In this document: one piece after another, positions 47,409 to 59,219 of the stretch
Layout of the letters: each line of letters opens with the position of its first letter
Position numbering within the stretch: position 1 is the stretch's first letter
DNA from: Arachis hypogaea
Taxonomy: Eukaryota; Streptophyta; Magnoliopsida; Fabales; Fabaceae
DNA length: 64,000 bases
NCBI RefSeq assembly: GCF_003086295.3
Contig: NC_092039.1
Coordinates: 97,174,561 to 97,238,560 of the forward strand
Direction of reading: 5' to 3'
The notes under the pieces: model-generated
Seen by the model: only the letters and a program-made list of their open reading frames with translations
Told to the model about the DNA's origin: nothing
The model's database searches: none
Program-made: the position numbers and the translations under genes

Positions 47409-48299
47409 GTAAGTAAATATTTTTATTTTTTTTAATAAGGAACTGTGAATCTGTGATTTTGGTTGTGGACACTGGACAGCTTCTTTGATGCTGTTGAAAA
47501 TTAATGTGGATTTGTTTATGAAATTTGGTTTACTGGTATTTGTTTTTAAAATTTGTTTATGAATTTTGAGAGTAGGCAGGAAGGATTTTGAAGTTTGTTT
47601 TACTGGTACTTGTTATGCAGGCAGGAAGCATTGATGAATTTATAAATTACTGTGAATTTGTTTATGAAATTTGTTTTACTGGTATTTGTTTATGAAATTT
47701 GTTTATGAATTTTGAGAGTAGGCAGTAAGGATTTTGAAGTTTGTTTTACTGGTACTTGTTATGCAGGCAGGAAGCATTGATGAATTTATAAATTACTGTG
47801 GATTTGTTTATGAAATTTGTTTATGAATTTATGAATTTGTTATAGAAGCATTATTTGTATTTAGATGGCCCTATATATATAACATAATTCTGCTATCATT
47901 TCATTGTTTTGCCTCCCTTGAAATTCACCTATGAATTGAAAATGTAAGCATAGTACTAATCTGAACTGAAGGCCTATGTTCATTAATTTATGGTGCAAAG
48001 CTTATGATCTACTGAAATAGTCCAGAAAAAAAAGAAAAGAATTACATCAATTACACCAGAAATTATAGTGCTATTCTGCTATTCATCTTATTTCTTGCTT
48101 ATCTTTTTGTGGCTTCTATTAGAGTATTACTGATTTACTGTATTAGTATCATTTTAAGTATGTAACTTTAGTTTGAACTTTTACTTTGTTGCTTTCTGTG
48201 ATGCTTTGCTAGTTTGCTTGGTGTATGTGTTCTGACTTCTGATGCAACATTATTGATTTATTGCTCATTTAGATATTGTTATGTATTTGTGTTATTTAG
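47409..48299 (+). other. Predicted 5' leader intron of the hAT transposase gene
   Basis: A strong donor GTAAGT at 47409 follows a GC-rich leader, and the AG at 48298-48299 precedes the ATG at 48320 by 20 bases. The leader has two near-identical 66-base stretches (about 47222-47287 and 47332-47397). The intron contains a tandem duplication. Splicing is inferred. Confidence 0.5.
47568..47825 (+). repeat. Tandem duplication with 146-bp period in the hAT leader intron
   Basis: The segment starting GAGAGTAGGCAG at 47568 repeats at 47714, and the text (AAGGATTTTGAAGTTTG and so on) matches almost base for base for over 100 bases. Confidence 0.8.
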
Positions 48300-48319
48300 G
48301 TTGAGTTGTTGTTTCTGCA

Positions 48320-50540
48320 ATGGATGATTCTATCTCTATGGAAGTTGATGGTGGGAACATAACACAAAATCCTGAAAATATGGAAAGATCTGAAATGGAA
48401 GAAGATATTAAAAAGAAAAAGACAAAGGCTGTAACATCTGATGTGTGGAGATATTTCACAAAGCTTGGACCTGGTGATGATGGAATAGATCGTGCTCAGT
48501 GTGATGGATGCAAACAGAAGTTTAAGGCTGGTGGTAAACAATATGGGACATCGTCACTTAAGCGTCATTTGGACAGGTGCGTGAAAATAGATTTTGAGGA
48601 TATTGGTCAAACTTTGATAGAAATGCAAAATAAAATGGGGGCTCTCAAAATAGATAATCATGTGTCGCGTGAGATGTTTGCTGCCTTTGTGATTGATTGT
48701 GATGTTCCCTTTTCTATTGTTGATAATAAGAAATTTAGAAATTGGGTCAAATACATCAGTCCAACTCTAGGCCTAATTACTAGAAATACTCTTAAGGAGG
48801 ATGTGTTGAAAATTTACTCAAGGGAAAAAGAAAAACTTAAAAGTACTTTATTAGCCATTCCTAATAGAGTTTGTTTGACTTCTGATTTGTGGACATCCAT
48901 CACTACAGAGGGTTATTTATGCTTAACTGCTCACTTTGTTGATCTGAATTGGAAATTGCAAAGTAAAATTTTGAGTTTTTGTCATATGCCTCCTCCTCAC
49001 ACGGGATTTGAATTGTCTTCCAAGATTTTTGAGCTTTTAAATGAATGGGGAATCGAAAAGAAGATTATGACTCTTACACTAGATAACGCATCTGCTAATG
49101 ATACATGCCAAGATCATTTGAAAAGTACATTAAATATGCATGATTGGTTGTTGTGTGATGGAGAGTTCTTTCATATTCGTTGTTCTGCTCATATCTTGAA
49201 TCTTATTGTGCAAGATGGATTAAAAATTGCTCATGATGCATTGGATAAGATTAGGGAAAGTGTGAAATATGTAAGGGGATCGGAAAGTAGAATGATAAGG
49301 TTTAAAGAATGTGTTTCAGCGATTCAAGGTTTGAATTTTACAAGTGGGTTGCATCTAGATGTTACTACTCGATGGAATTCTACGTACATTATGCTCGAAA
49401 GTGCTATCAAGTATCGGAAGGCCTTTGAGTATTTGAAGGCAACCGATCATGCTTATAAGTATTGTCCTCCAGTTGATGAATGGGGGAGAGCTGAAAAGAT
49501 ATGTGAATTTTTATACCCCTTTTATGAAACTACTAATTTGATTTCTGGCACATCTTACCCTACTTCGAATTTGTATTTTCTACAAGTCTATCATATTCAA
49601 TGTGTTTTGATGGGAAGTTTGAGAAGTGAAGATGAGCTTCTAAGGAGCATGGGAGAAAAGATGATGAACAAATTTAAGAAGTATTGGGAAAAGTATAGTG
49701 TCATTCTTGCATTTGGTGCTATTCTTGATCCTAGACTTAAGATTTCTACTTTAGAGCTTATGTATGAAGAGATTGATGCTGAAACTGCAAAAGGGAAGGT
49801 GGAACATGTGAAAAAAAAATTATACAAACTTTTTGAAAAATATGACAAGAATTCTCTTCCAATTGTTCAAGCACAAGGACCTAGTATTCAATCTTCATCC
49901 ATGGCCCATACCCCTGAAAGTGCAACCAAGAAGCGACTCGCAATTGTTGGTGTAAGTAATGTTTAACATTTTTAAATTCTCTTATTAATTGTCATTATTC
50001 TACACTAACAAGATGTGATTATTTCTATTTTGATAGAAATTGATGAAACGTAACCATCAAGCTGAGGTCTCTAGTGGAAAGAATCCACTTGATACATACT
50101 TGGAGGAGCCACTTTTGTCAAAGGATTGCTTTGAGGATTTAGATGTTTTGGAATGGTGGAAATTATATGAGAGTCGTTATCCGAAGTTATCAATCATGGC
50201 ACGTGACTTATTGAGTATTCCAATTACTACGGTTGCATCGGAATCTGCCTTTAGTATTGGAGCTCATGTCATTAACAAATATAGAAGTCGAATGTTGCCA
50301 GAAAATGTTGAGGCTGTGATTTGTACTCGCAATTGGAATAAAGGCTTTGTTGATGGTAATTACATTGTTATTTACTAATTTAATATTTATAAGTATTTAT
50401 TTCTTGTTCTAAATTTGGGTATTCTTCTAATTGCAGGTGATGGCGAAGGTGAAGATGTGAATCCTCAAGGTGTTAGGAGAGGCGGTGTTTCAACTTCTGG
50501 ATCAGATTCAAATTTTATTGATTTAGAAGTTGATAATTAA
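48320..50540 (+). CDS. hAT transposase (BED zinc finger, RNase H-like core, hAT dimerisation domain)
   Basis: Exons 48320-49951, 50037-50355 and 50437-50540 join in phase through GT-AG introns (85 and 81 bp) into 684 aa. A BED finger occupies about residues 42-90 (C61, C64, H83, C87). The RNase H-like core has TSDLWTS (D189), TLTLDNASAND (D255), the CSAHILNLIV block (289-297) and TTRWNSTY (349-356). The C-terminal dimerisation domain reads NPLDTYLEEPLL, DVLEWWKLYESRYPKLS, and ARDLLSIPITTVASESAFS. It resembles RICESLEEPER-type proteins. It should bind the element's ends, cut out the element and reinsert it with 8-bp duplications. It lies inside intact termini, so it is more likely a working transposase than a domesticated host gene. 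No break is visible. Confidence 0.93.
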
Positions 50541-51092
50541 TTTATGTGTGTTGATGTAAGGATTTTTTTGGGTGTCTTGTTGATTTTTGAATTATGTTGT
50601 GTTTTGTTTTAACTTTTAATTATGGTAGAATTTATGTGTGGATTATGATTTATGTGTTTGTTTTGTTATTATTATGCACTTATGTTTAAGATTTTGAGAC
50701 TTATTATTTATTATGTGATGTCCTATTTTTATTATTGTTAATTTCAATCAAAAAAATTATTATGGTTGATTATAATTTTTTAATCGATTAATAATTAATT
50801 AAAGATATTATTCTATATATTAAAAAACAAATTTGATGGAATAATTTTATTATAAAATAAAAATTTGGTAAATTGAATTTTATTGAATTTTATCATAAAA
50901 AAAAATTTGGTAAAAAAAAAAGGCGGGCCGGCCCGCCAATCCGCCCTTTGGCGGGGCGGGCTAGCAAGTTGAGCCCATATTAGTTTGGCGGGGTGGGCTG
51001 GCCCGCCCCATATTTGGGCGGGCTTTGGCGGGGCGGGGCGGGGCAGGGCGGGGCGGGGCGGGCCAGCCCGCTTTGCCACCCCTAATTACAGC

Positions 51093-51197
51093 TAAATAAT
51101 TAGGCAAGCCAAAGTAAAGCATACTCAAACAAAATATACAAGTGCATATGATGCATCTCTGTCCTATGGCCAATGATATCATCTGTCGGTTATATAG
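51093..51197 (-). mobile_element. Gypsy LTR fragment (family LTR2), inner part
   Basis: Continuation of 45910-46665 after the hAT element. The text GCATATGATGCATCTCTGTC (51144-51163) matches the reverse complement of the solo LTR near 39410. It is interrupted at 51198 by the LTR of B'. Confidence 0.65.
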
Positions 51198-52414
51198 TGA
51201 TAAACCACTATTTTATGGTTTATTTTGTATTGCATTAAGCTGGCAGCGATGCGCACGCGTGGATGACGCATACGCGTGACCGGTGCAGCAGAAAAGCGAC
51301 GTGTACGCGTGACCAGGAATTTGTTTAGCGACGTGACAGAGCGTCACGTGCCTCAGTAAAGCGAATTCACTGGGGGCAATTTCTAGGCTGATTTGGACCC
51401 AGTTTCAAGCTCAAAAATGAAGATTAGAGGCTGCAGAGTGGAGCAGAAGGGGGTCATTCATTCACTTTTCATTATACACATTAGTTAGGTTTTAGATGTA
51501 AGTCTCTAGAGAGAGAGGCCCTCTCCTCTCTCTAGGTTTTAGGATTTCTTCTTTCAATTTCTCTTTAGGTTCAGGTTTAATCTTTCTTTAATTTAGTTTT
51601 CTCTCTTATTTATTTAAGCACTTTAGTTCATCTTCTTCTCTTGTTAATTTCTCTTTTTCGCCATTTTTATGTTTATAAGCTATTGTTACGTTTGATTTCT
51701 TCTAATGCAATGTATGTTTTCTATGTTTATTGTTGTTCTTTTTAATTGTTGGTCATTGATGCTTGCAATTGGTTGTTTGGATTTAATATTCCTTGTTGGT
51801 TTTTTATATTTTCACTTTGTGCCTTCCAAGTGTTTGATGAAATGCTTAGGTGGATTTTAAATTAGAGTTTTATGTTCTTAACTTGGATTGATCAATTAGA
51901 GACTCTTGAGTTATCAAAACTCTTTTGTTGATTGGTAATTGAAGATTGCCGGTTAGCTTGAACTTCACCAAAGCTAGTCTCTCATTTTGAGTTGACTAGG
52001 ACTTTGAACTCAAGTTGATTGTATACACTTGACCTTCCTCTATTGGTTAGAGGTTAACTAAGTGAAGGAAATTCACATTTACCATCACAATTGATAATGA
52101 TAATGAGGATAGGACATCTAATTCTCTTTCCTTGCTAAGAGCTTTCTTAGTTATTAGTTTATTTTCTTGTTATTCACATTCCTTGCTTATTAAACTTAAA
52201 ACCCAAAAAGATACAATCTCATAACCAATAATACATACACTTCCTTGCAATTTTTTGAGAGACAACACGAGGTTTAAATACTTCGGTTAATTTATTGGAT
52301 TTTTACTTGTGACAAACAAATTAAATATTAATTGGGGTTTAATTGTCGGTTTAGAACTATACTTGCAACGCGATTAATTTGGTGAAAATCTTTACCGATG
52401 ATTTTTTCCCATCA
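51198..52414 (+). repeat. 5' LTR of B'
   Basis: It starts TGATAAACCACTATTTTATG, as the element B LTR does in its own orientation, and ends CCCATCA. A palindromic CpG patch lies at 51243-51315 (GCGCACGCGTGG, CATACGCGTGACC). Confidence 0.8.
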
Positions 52415-52420
52415 AATTTT

Positions 52421-52438
52421 TGGCGCCATTGCCGGAGA
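52421..52438 (+). other. Primer-binding site of B' (tRNA-Asp)
   Basis: TGGCGCCATTGCCGGAGA lies 6 bases after the LTR. It matches the tRNA-Asp complement with two changes. Confidence 0.8.
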
Positions 52439-52581
52439 ATTGCAAATGTGTGCCTTATTATTGGTTATTGTGAATATTGTGAATATGTTTGCCTTTTGTT
52501 TCTTTATTAGTTGTTGCTAGTTTTAGGAGTTTAATTTCATTATTTCTTGTTAGTTTTTTGTTTTTATTTTCTCTTGTTACT

Positions 52582-54256
52582 ATGAATTCTCACCCATTTG
52601 CCTATGAGTTTGGTTCAAATTATGTTTTAGGGAATGGAAGCTGCAATGAGAACATGCATCAAGGATGGGACAATCAAAGATGGGAGGAGCCAGAAGGATT
52701 TGATCAACCCTCTTGGCAACAACCTCCACTAACGTACTCTGAGCAAGAGCCATTCCGAGATGCATATCAATCCAATAGCTATGGTGGACCCCCTTGTAGT
52801 TACCAACAAGCCCCACCATATGCCTATGAACCCCCTCCTCAACATAGTTTTGAAATGCCGTACTCACAAGCCCAATGTTACCAAACACCACATATGACCC
52901 TAATCCTTACCCACCATACCAAGAGCCTTATGAGCTATACGAGCCATACTTAGAACCACCCCCATTCCAACACAATTACTCCCAAGAACTACCACTTCAA
53001 TATACACCACCTCCATATCCCTATCAAGATGAACCATCTCCATATTCTTATTAAGATGAACCACCTTCTTATCATGAACCATTCTTCCCATGCGATGAAC
53101 CTTTCCATCCACCCCAACCTTCAATGGATGACATCCTTGGTTTTATTTTGCAAGGGCAAGAGGAGATGAAAAGGGAGGTACTAAAATTTACGGCCGCCTT
53201 GGACGAGGTAATAAATTGATTAGCCTCCCAACGTTTGGACACTCAAGGAACTCCCATGGCTACATATGGAGAATCTAATGAAGAACGTAGCATGAAAGAG
53301 AAACAAGGAACTCCGGTGGAAAGTGAGGAATGTGACTTTATATTGGAACAATTGGAGGAAGCCGTAATTGTTGAAGAGGAAGAAGTAGTTGAAGACCTAG
53401 GAAATGCTGAACCTCCATGGGAATCTAGAGTTTTAGAGTATTCCTCTAAGAAGCTTGAAATTAATGTTGAGGAGGGTAGTGCACAACCTCCAAGACATGT
53501 TCCCTATGAAGAATTGGACGGAATAGATCAAGAGGCAAGTTCCCTTGGTGATGATGATCATGAATTAAGCCAACCTTCTCCCGATGAAATTGAAAGCAAC
53601 ATTGAGGTAGATTTCTCTCGATCTCATATTTATAATTTGAGCAATGGAGAAAAGTTGGATGAATCTGGTGAGGAAGAGCTTAAAAGTGAAGAATCTTTCA
53701 AAAGGTGGAAGTCCTTCAGCAAGGTTGGATGGGAGTTGAATATGCTTTGTCAAGATCGTTAGAGACTTCTCTACCTAGGCTGCCATCTACTCCTTTATTT
53801 GAGTGGGTAAAACTTATCTCTATTAGCTTTATTGTACCACTTGAGTATGGTATTATTGAAACGGATGGCCAACTTAGGAGGTTTTGTGGAATGAAGCGTA
53901 AGAGAAGGATGTTTAGTGGTTGGAGTTGTAAATCAAGACTCATCAAGGTTGAGATTTCAAGAGTTAGATGCAAGGGTTAGACTAGTGATCAATTGGTTGG
54001 GTCCAAGAGAAGAGTTTGGTACTTCATTGAGAATTTTGATTGCTTGCCACCTGGTTGGAACAATGATGATCCACTTAAAGACAGGTGTAGAAACAAGATT
54101 GAGGATCCTGACATACAAGAGGATCAACTTTGGGAGCTTAGAGCTTGTGAAGAACTTCATCAAGGCTTGATGAATTTACATGGAAATGTTGGAGCATATT
54201 GGAAGTTCAAGCGTTGGTGGAAGTTTCAAGATGAATTCAAGCACAAGCCACGATGA
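52582..54256 (+). pseudogene. B' ORF of unknown function, several breaks
   Basis: ATG at 52582 begins MNSHPFAYEFGSNYV, matching the element B start. The Tyr/Pro/Gln-rich part runs to about 52885, where the frame shifts. In-frame stops follow near 53053 and 53218. The Glu-rich part (53235-53762) carries DTQGTPMATYGESNEERSMK. The frame shifts again near 53740 to FEWVKLISISFIVPLEYGII and ETDGQLRRFCG, and once more before CLPPGWNNDDPLKDRC (about 54040) and the stop at 54254-54256. Similarity to element B over the whole length shows that the ancestral ORF was a single conserved protein. Function unknown. Confidence 0.7.
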
Positions 54257-54305
54257 CAAGAAGCTCACCAAACGTCCAACTTAAGGACTTTAACTAAAAG
54301 TGCTA

Positions 54306-54323
54306 GGTGGGAGACACCCCACC
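54306..54323 (+). other. Candidate RNA hairpin after the B' ORF
   Basis: GGTGGG-AGACAC-CCCACC, 49 bases after the stop at 54256, preceded by AAAAGTGCTA as in element A. Confidence 0.65.
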
Positions 54324-54459
54324 ATGGTAAATTCTTTCTAATTTTCCTTTTGTTCATATTGGTAATAAGTTAAATTTTTATTTTTATTTATGATTATTTA
54401 GTTTTAGTTATGATTTAGTTGTTTAATAATTTCTGGCATTGTTAAAAAAAAGAAGAAGC

Positions 54460-54790
54460 TGTCACGTGCACGCGTGACTGATGTGTACGCGTAAACGCCC
54501 AAATTTGATTCGTGCCCAAACCGTGCTAGAACGACACGACAGCGTGGCCTGGACAGAGAGTTGTGCCAGGACCGCACTGGTGGCGTGCTTGGATCACAAA
54601 CCCAACCCACGCATACACGTCACTTTCAGTGCTGGCTTTCCACACGTGAGTGTCATCGATGCGCACACGTCGTATCTAAATGCTGCCCCAATATAATATT
54701 CCAGAGAGTTGCGTCAGAATTGTGCTGAAACTGTGTGTTTTGCATAATTTTCTTCCACGCGTACGCGTGCTACACGAGTACGCGTCATCT
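54460..54790. repeat. Palindromic array in B' spacer
   Basis: The words CACGCGTGA, GTACGCGT and ACACGTCAC recur, with CAGAGAGTTG at 54554-54563 and 54712-54721. The layout matches the arrays of elements A and B, and the words match the B' LTR. Confidence 0.7.
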
Positions 54791-54804
54791 TCCCTTCTCT
54801 CTAG

Positions 54805-56460
54805 TGCACGAAATTGTGATCATCAACAATGGCGACAAAAACTTGGTAGCGCTCTCAAACGTGAATAACACTTTGTCACAACTTCGCACAACTAACCAGC
54901 AAGTGCACTGGGTCATCCAAGTAATAAACCTTACGTGAGTAAGGGTCGATCCCACGGAGATTGTTGGTATGAAGCAAGCTATGGTCATCTTGTAAATCTC
55001 AGTTAGGTGGATTCAAATGGTTATAAAGGTTTCGAAAATAATAATGAATAAAGCATAAAATAAAGATAGAGATACTTATGTAAATCATTGGTGAGAGTTT
55101 TAGATAAGCACATGGAGATACTGTGTTCCTTCTGAATCTCTGCTTTCCTACTGCTTTCATCCAATCGTTCATACTCCTTTCCATGGCAAGCTGTATGTAG
55201 GGCATCACCGTTGTCAATGGCTACATCCCATCCTCTCAGTGAAAAAGGTCCAAATGCTCTTGTCACAGCACGACTAATCATCTGTCGGTTCTCGATCATG
55301 TCGGAATAGAATCCATTGATTCTTTTGCGTCTGTCACCACGCCCAACAATCGCGAGCTTGAAGCTCGTCACAGTCATTCAATCCCTGAATCTACTCGGAA
55401 TATCACAGAAAAGGTTTAGACTTTTTGGATTCTCAATAATGGCCGCTAAAGGGTTCTAGCTTATACCACGAAGATTCTGGTTAAGGAATCCAAGAGATAC
55501 ACGCTCGGTCTAAGGTAGAACGGAAGTGGTTGTTAGTCACGCATTCATAGGTGAGAATGATGATGAGTGTCACGGATCATCACATTCATCATGTTGAAGT
55601 GCAACAAATATCTTAGAACAAGAATAAGCTGAATTGAATAGAAAATAGTAGTAATTGCGTTAAAACTCGAGGTACAACAGAGCTCCACACCTTAATCTAT
55701 GGTGTGTAGAAACTCCACCGTTGAAAATACATAAGTGATGGTGGTCCAGGCATGGTCGAATGGCCAGCCCCCATAAACGTGAATACGTGATCAAAGGATC
55801 ATAAGGTAATCCAAAAATAATCCAAAGATGTCTAATACAATAGTGAAATGTCCTATTTATACTAGACTAGTTACTATGGTTTACAAAAATAAGTCTAAAT
55901 GCAGAAATCCACTTCCGGGGCCCACTTTGGTGTGTGCTTGGGCTGAGCTTGAGCTTTACACGTGCATAGGCTTCTTCTGGAGTTAAACGCCATGTTGTAA
56001 TGTGTTTTTGGCGTTTAACTCTGGTTTGTGACGTGTTTCTCGCGTTTTACTCCAGAATGCAGCATGGAACTGGCGTTGAACGCCACTTTGCGTCATCTTG
56101 ATTCGAATAAAGTATGGACTATTATATATTTCTGGAAAGCTATAGATGTCTACTTTCCGAAGCCATTAAGAGCACGCCATTTGGAGTTCTGTAGCTCCAA
56201 AAAATTCATTTCGAGTGCAGGGAGGTCAGAATCCAACAACATCAGCAGTCCTTTTTCAGCCTAAATTAGATTTTTTCTCAGGTCCCTCAATTTCAGCTAG
56301 AAAATACCTGAAATCACAGAAAAACACACAAATTCATAGTAAAGTCCAGAAATGTGAATTTTGCATAAAAACTAATGAAAATATCCTTAAAAATAGCTAG
56401 ATCCTACTAAAAACTACCTAAAAACAATGCCAAAAAGCGTATAAATTTATCTACTCATCA
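54805..56460 (-). repeat. Element C 3' LTR (1,656 bp)
   Basis: It starts TGCACGAAATTGTGATC and ends CTACTCATCA on the plus strand. A patch at about 55981-56095 repeats GGCGTTTAAC and GTTGAACGCC words, the same word as in the element's spacer. Its first about 380 bases match 63620-64000 nearly base for base. Confidence 0.88.
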
Positions 56461-56498
56461 CAACACCAAACTTAAATTGTTGCTTGTCCCCAAGCAAC
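56461..56498 (-). other. Element C polypurine tract with hairpin
   Basis: In element orientation GTTGCTTG-GGGA-CAAGCAAC (56498-56479) precedes AATTTAAGTTTGGTGTTG, which abuts the 3' LTR. It is an 8-bp stem with a 4-nt loop, placed as in elements A and B. Confidence 0.75.
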
Positions 56499-57827
56499 TA
56501 AAAGTCAATTAGGATAAAAAGAATAGAATATACTATAAATCTCAAAACACCAATGAATATTAGTTCTAATTAGATTAGCAGGACTTGTAGCTTTTTGCTT
56601 TTGAACAGTTTTGGCATCTCACTTTTTCCTTTGAAGTTTAGAATGATTGGCATCTGTAGGAACTTAGAATTTCAGATAGTGTTATTGATTCTCCTAGTTA
56701 AGTATGTTGATTCTAGAACACAGCTACTTTTATGAGTCTTGGCCGTGGCCCTAAGCACTTTGTTTTCCAGTATTACCACCGGATACATAAATGCCACAGA
56801 CACATGACTGGGTGAACCTTTTCAGATTGTGACTCAGCTTTGCTAAAGTCCCTAGTTAGAGGTGTCCAGAGCTCTTAAGCACACTCTTTTTTGCTTTGGA
56901 TCACGACTTTAACCACTCAGTCTCAAGCTTTTCACTTGGACCTGCATGCCACAAGCACATGGTTAGGGACAACTTGATTTAGCCGCTTAGGCCTGGATTT
57001 TATTTCCTTGGGCCATCCTATCCATTGATGCTCAAAGACTTGGATCATTTTTACCCTTGCCTTTTAGTTTTAAGAGCTATTGGCTTTTTCTGCTTGCTTT
57101 TTCTTTTCTTTTCTTTTATTTTTTTTGCACTTTTTTTTCGCAAGCTTTGTTCTTCACTGCTTTTTCTTGCTTCAAAAATCAATTTTATGATTTTTCAGAT
57201 CATCAACAACATTTCTCTTTTTCATCATTCTTTCAAGAGCCAACAATTTTAACATTCATAAATAACAAGATAAAAAATATGCACTGTTCAAGTATTCATT
57301 TAGAAAACAAAAAGTATTGTCACCACATCAATATAATTAAACTAATTTCAAGGATAAATTCAAAACTCATGTACTTCTTGTTCTTTTGTATTAAAAACAT
57401 TTTTCATTTAAGAAAGGTGAATGATTCATGGAATTATTCATAGCCTTAAGACATAGTTACTAAATACTAATGATCATGTAATAAAGACACAAACATAGAC
57501 AAACATGAAGCATAAAACCGAAAACAGAGAAATAAGAACAAGGAGTGAGTCCACCTTAGTGATGGTGGCGCCTTCTCCTTGAAGGACCAATGATGTCCTT
57601 GAGCTCTTCTATGTCTCTTCCTTGCCTTTGTTGCTCCTCCCTCATTTCTCTTCTCTAATCTTATGGAGAATAATGGAGTGCTCTTGGTGTTTCACCCTTA
57701 GTTGGTCCATGTTATAACTCAAGTCTTCTAGAGAAGTGTTGAGTTGTTTCCAATAGTTGTTTGGAGGAAAATGCATCCCTTGAGGCATCTCAGGGATTTC
57801 TTGGTGATGGGCTTCCTCATGTGTCTC
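56499..57827 (-). other. Element C 3' non-coding region
   Basis: No supported gene lies between the env-position ORF and the polypurine tract. The open frames near 57025-57440 are driven by a pyrimidine-rich run. Confidence 0.6.
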
Positions 57828-58703
57828 TTAAGATCCATGAATGGGCTCTCTTGTTTGCTCCATCCTCTTCTTAGTGATGGGCTTATCCTCTTTAATGAGA
57901 GTGTCTTCTTCTATGATAACTCCAGCTGAGTAGCATAGATGGCAAATAAGATGAGGAAAAGCTAGCCTTGCCATGTTGGAGGACTTTTCGGCTATTTTGT
58001 AGAATTCAAGAGAGATGACTTCATGAACTTCTACTTCCTCTCCAATCATGATGCTATGGATCATGATGGCCCGATCCATAGTAACTTCTGATCGGTTGCT
58101 AGTGGAGATGATGGAGCGTTGGATGAACTCCAACCATCCTCTAGCCACAGGCTTTAGATCCAGTCTTCTTAATTGAACCAGCTTGCCTTTTGAGTCTCTT
58201 TTCCATTGAGCTCCTTCCACACATATTTCCATAAGGACTTGGTCCAACCTTTGATCAAAGTTGACACTTCTAGTGTAGGGGCGTGCATCTTCTTGCATTA
58301 TAGGCAAGTTGAATACCAACCTCACATTTTCCGGACTGAAATCTAAGTATTTCCCCCGAACCATTGTAAGATAATTCTTTGGATTCGGGTTCATTCTTTG
58401 ATCATGGTTCCTAGTGATCCATGCATTGGTATAGAACTCTTGAACCATTAGGATTCCAACTTGTTGAATGGGGTTGGTCAGAACTTCCCAACCTCTTCTT
58501 TGGATCTCATGTCGGATCTCCAGATACTCATTTTTCTTGAGCTTGAAAGGGACCTCAGGGATCACCTTCTTCTTGGACACAACTTCATAGAAGTGGTCTT
58601 GATGGACCTTTGAGATGAATCTCTCCATCTCCCATGACTCGGAGGTGGAAGTTTTTGTCTTCCTTTTCCCTTTTCTAGAGGTTTCTCCGGCCTTAGGTGC
58701 CAT
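57828..58703 (-). CDS. Env-position ORF of element C: putative plant transposon protein, intact
   Basis: An uninterrupted 291-aa frame in an element whose gag is broken and whose pol is gone. The N-terminus is basic (SRKGKRKTKTSTSE), which could direct it to the nucleus. The middle carries VQEFYTNAW, MVRGKYLDFSPENVRLVFNLP, then LDLKPVARGWLEFIQRSIISTSNRSEVT and a Ile/Met-rich stretch ending RLAFPHLICHLC. These blocks correspond to the 'putative plant transposon protein' region seen in element A (10818-9454). No signal peptide, glycoprotein cleavage site or membrane anchor is visible, so an envelope role is unlikely. Function unknown. The start ATG at 58703 is the first Met and gives the family-like basic N-terminus. 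Confidence 0.75.
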   Translation of the reverse strand: MAPKAGETSRKGKRKTKTSTSESWEMERFISKVHQDHFYEVVSKKKVIPEVPFKLKKNEYLEIRHEIQRRGWEVLTNPIQQVGILMVQEFYTNAWITRNHDQRMNPNPKNYLTMVRGKYLDFSPENVRLVFNLPIMQEDARPYTRSVNFDQRLDQVLMEICVEGAQWKRDSKGKLVQLRRLDLKPVARGWLEFIQRSIISTSNRSEVTMDRAIMIHSIMIGEEVEVHEVISLEFYKIAEKSSNMARLAFPHLICHLCYSAGVIIEEDTLIKEDKPITKKRMEQTREPIHGS

Positions 58704-59219
58704 AGGTGGTTATGGAAAAACAAAAAGCTATGCTTTTACCACAACAAACTTAGAATATTGCTCGCCCTCAAGTAAGAGAAGAAAGAAGAGAAGAAGAAGA
58801 AAAAAATATGGAGGAAAGGGAGAGGTGTGTGGTTTCGGCCAAGGTGAAGAAGAGAGGGTTGTGGTGTGTGAAAATGAAGAAGGATAGAGGGGTTTATATA
58901 GTGAAGGGAGAGGGAGTAGGTTCGGCCATTTAGGGTGGGTTTGGGTGGGAAAGAGATTTTGAATTTTGAAGGTAGGTGAGGTTTATGGGGAAGAGTGAAT
59001 GGATGTGATTGGTGAAAGGGTAATTGGGAAGAGATATTGAGGTGATTGGTGAAGGGTGTTTGGGAAAGAGTGTTATTGGATTGTGTGAAGAAGAGAGAAG
59101 GTAAGTTGAGGTAGATGGGGATCCTGTGGGGTCTACATATCTTGAGGGGATCCTGTGGGGTCCACAAATCCTGAGGTGTCAAGGATTATCATCCCTGCAC
59201 CAATGAGGCGTGTAAAATA

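Larger units (their letters stand above)
46674..51084 (+). mobile_element. Complete hAT DNA transposon (4,411 bp)
   Basis: Perfect terminal inverted repeats TAGGGGTGGCAAA and TTTGCCACCCCTA bound the element. The perfect 8-bp duplication ATTACAGC lies at 46666-46673 and 51085-51092, as expected for hAT. Both subterminal regions are rich in GGCGGG and CCCGCC words, giving long imperfect inverted repeats. The transposase gene inside has no stop or shift. With intact ends, duplication and gene, this is the best candidate for a recently active element in the window. Confidence 0.95.
51198..54804 (+). mobile_element. Pol-less LTR retrotransposon of the element B family (B'), left part
   Basis: A 5' LTR (51198-52414), a tRNA-Asp primer-binding site, a broken ORF homologous to that of element B, the hairpin and a palindromic array follow in order on the plus strand. 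The element is then entered by element C at 54805, whose far end is outside the window. Its own 3' LTR is therefore not visible. It has no gag-pol. Confidence 0.8.

Noticed and set aside
47089..47472. Open frames on both strands in the hAT leader
   Set aside because: They arise from the duplicated GC-rich leader before a predicted intron; no protein features.
50040..50378. Separate small hAT dimerisation-domain gene
   Set aside because: It joins in phase to the upstream transposase exon through a GTAAGT donor and an AG acceptor, so it is exon 2 of the same gene.
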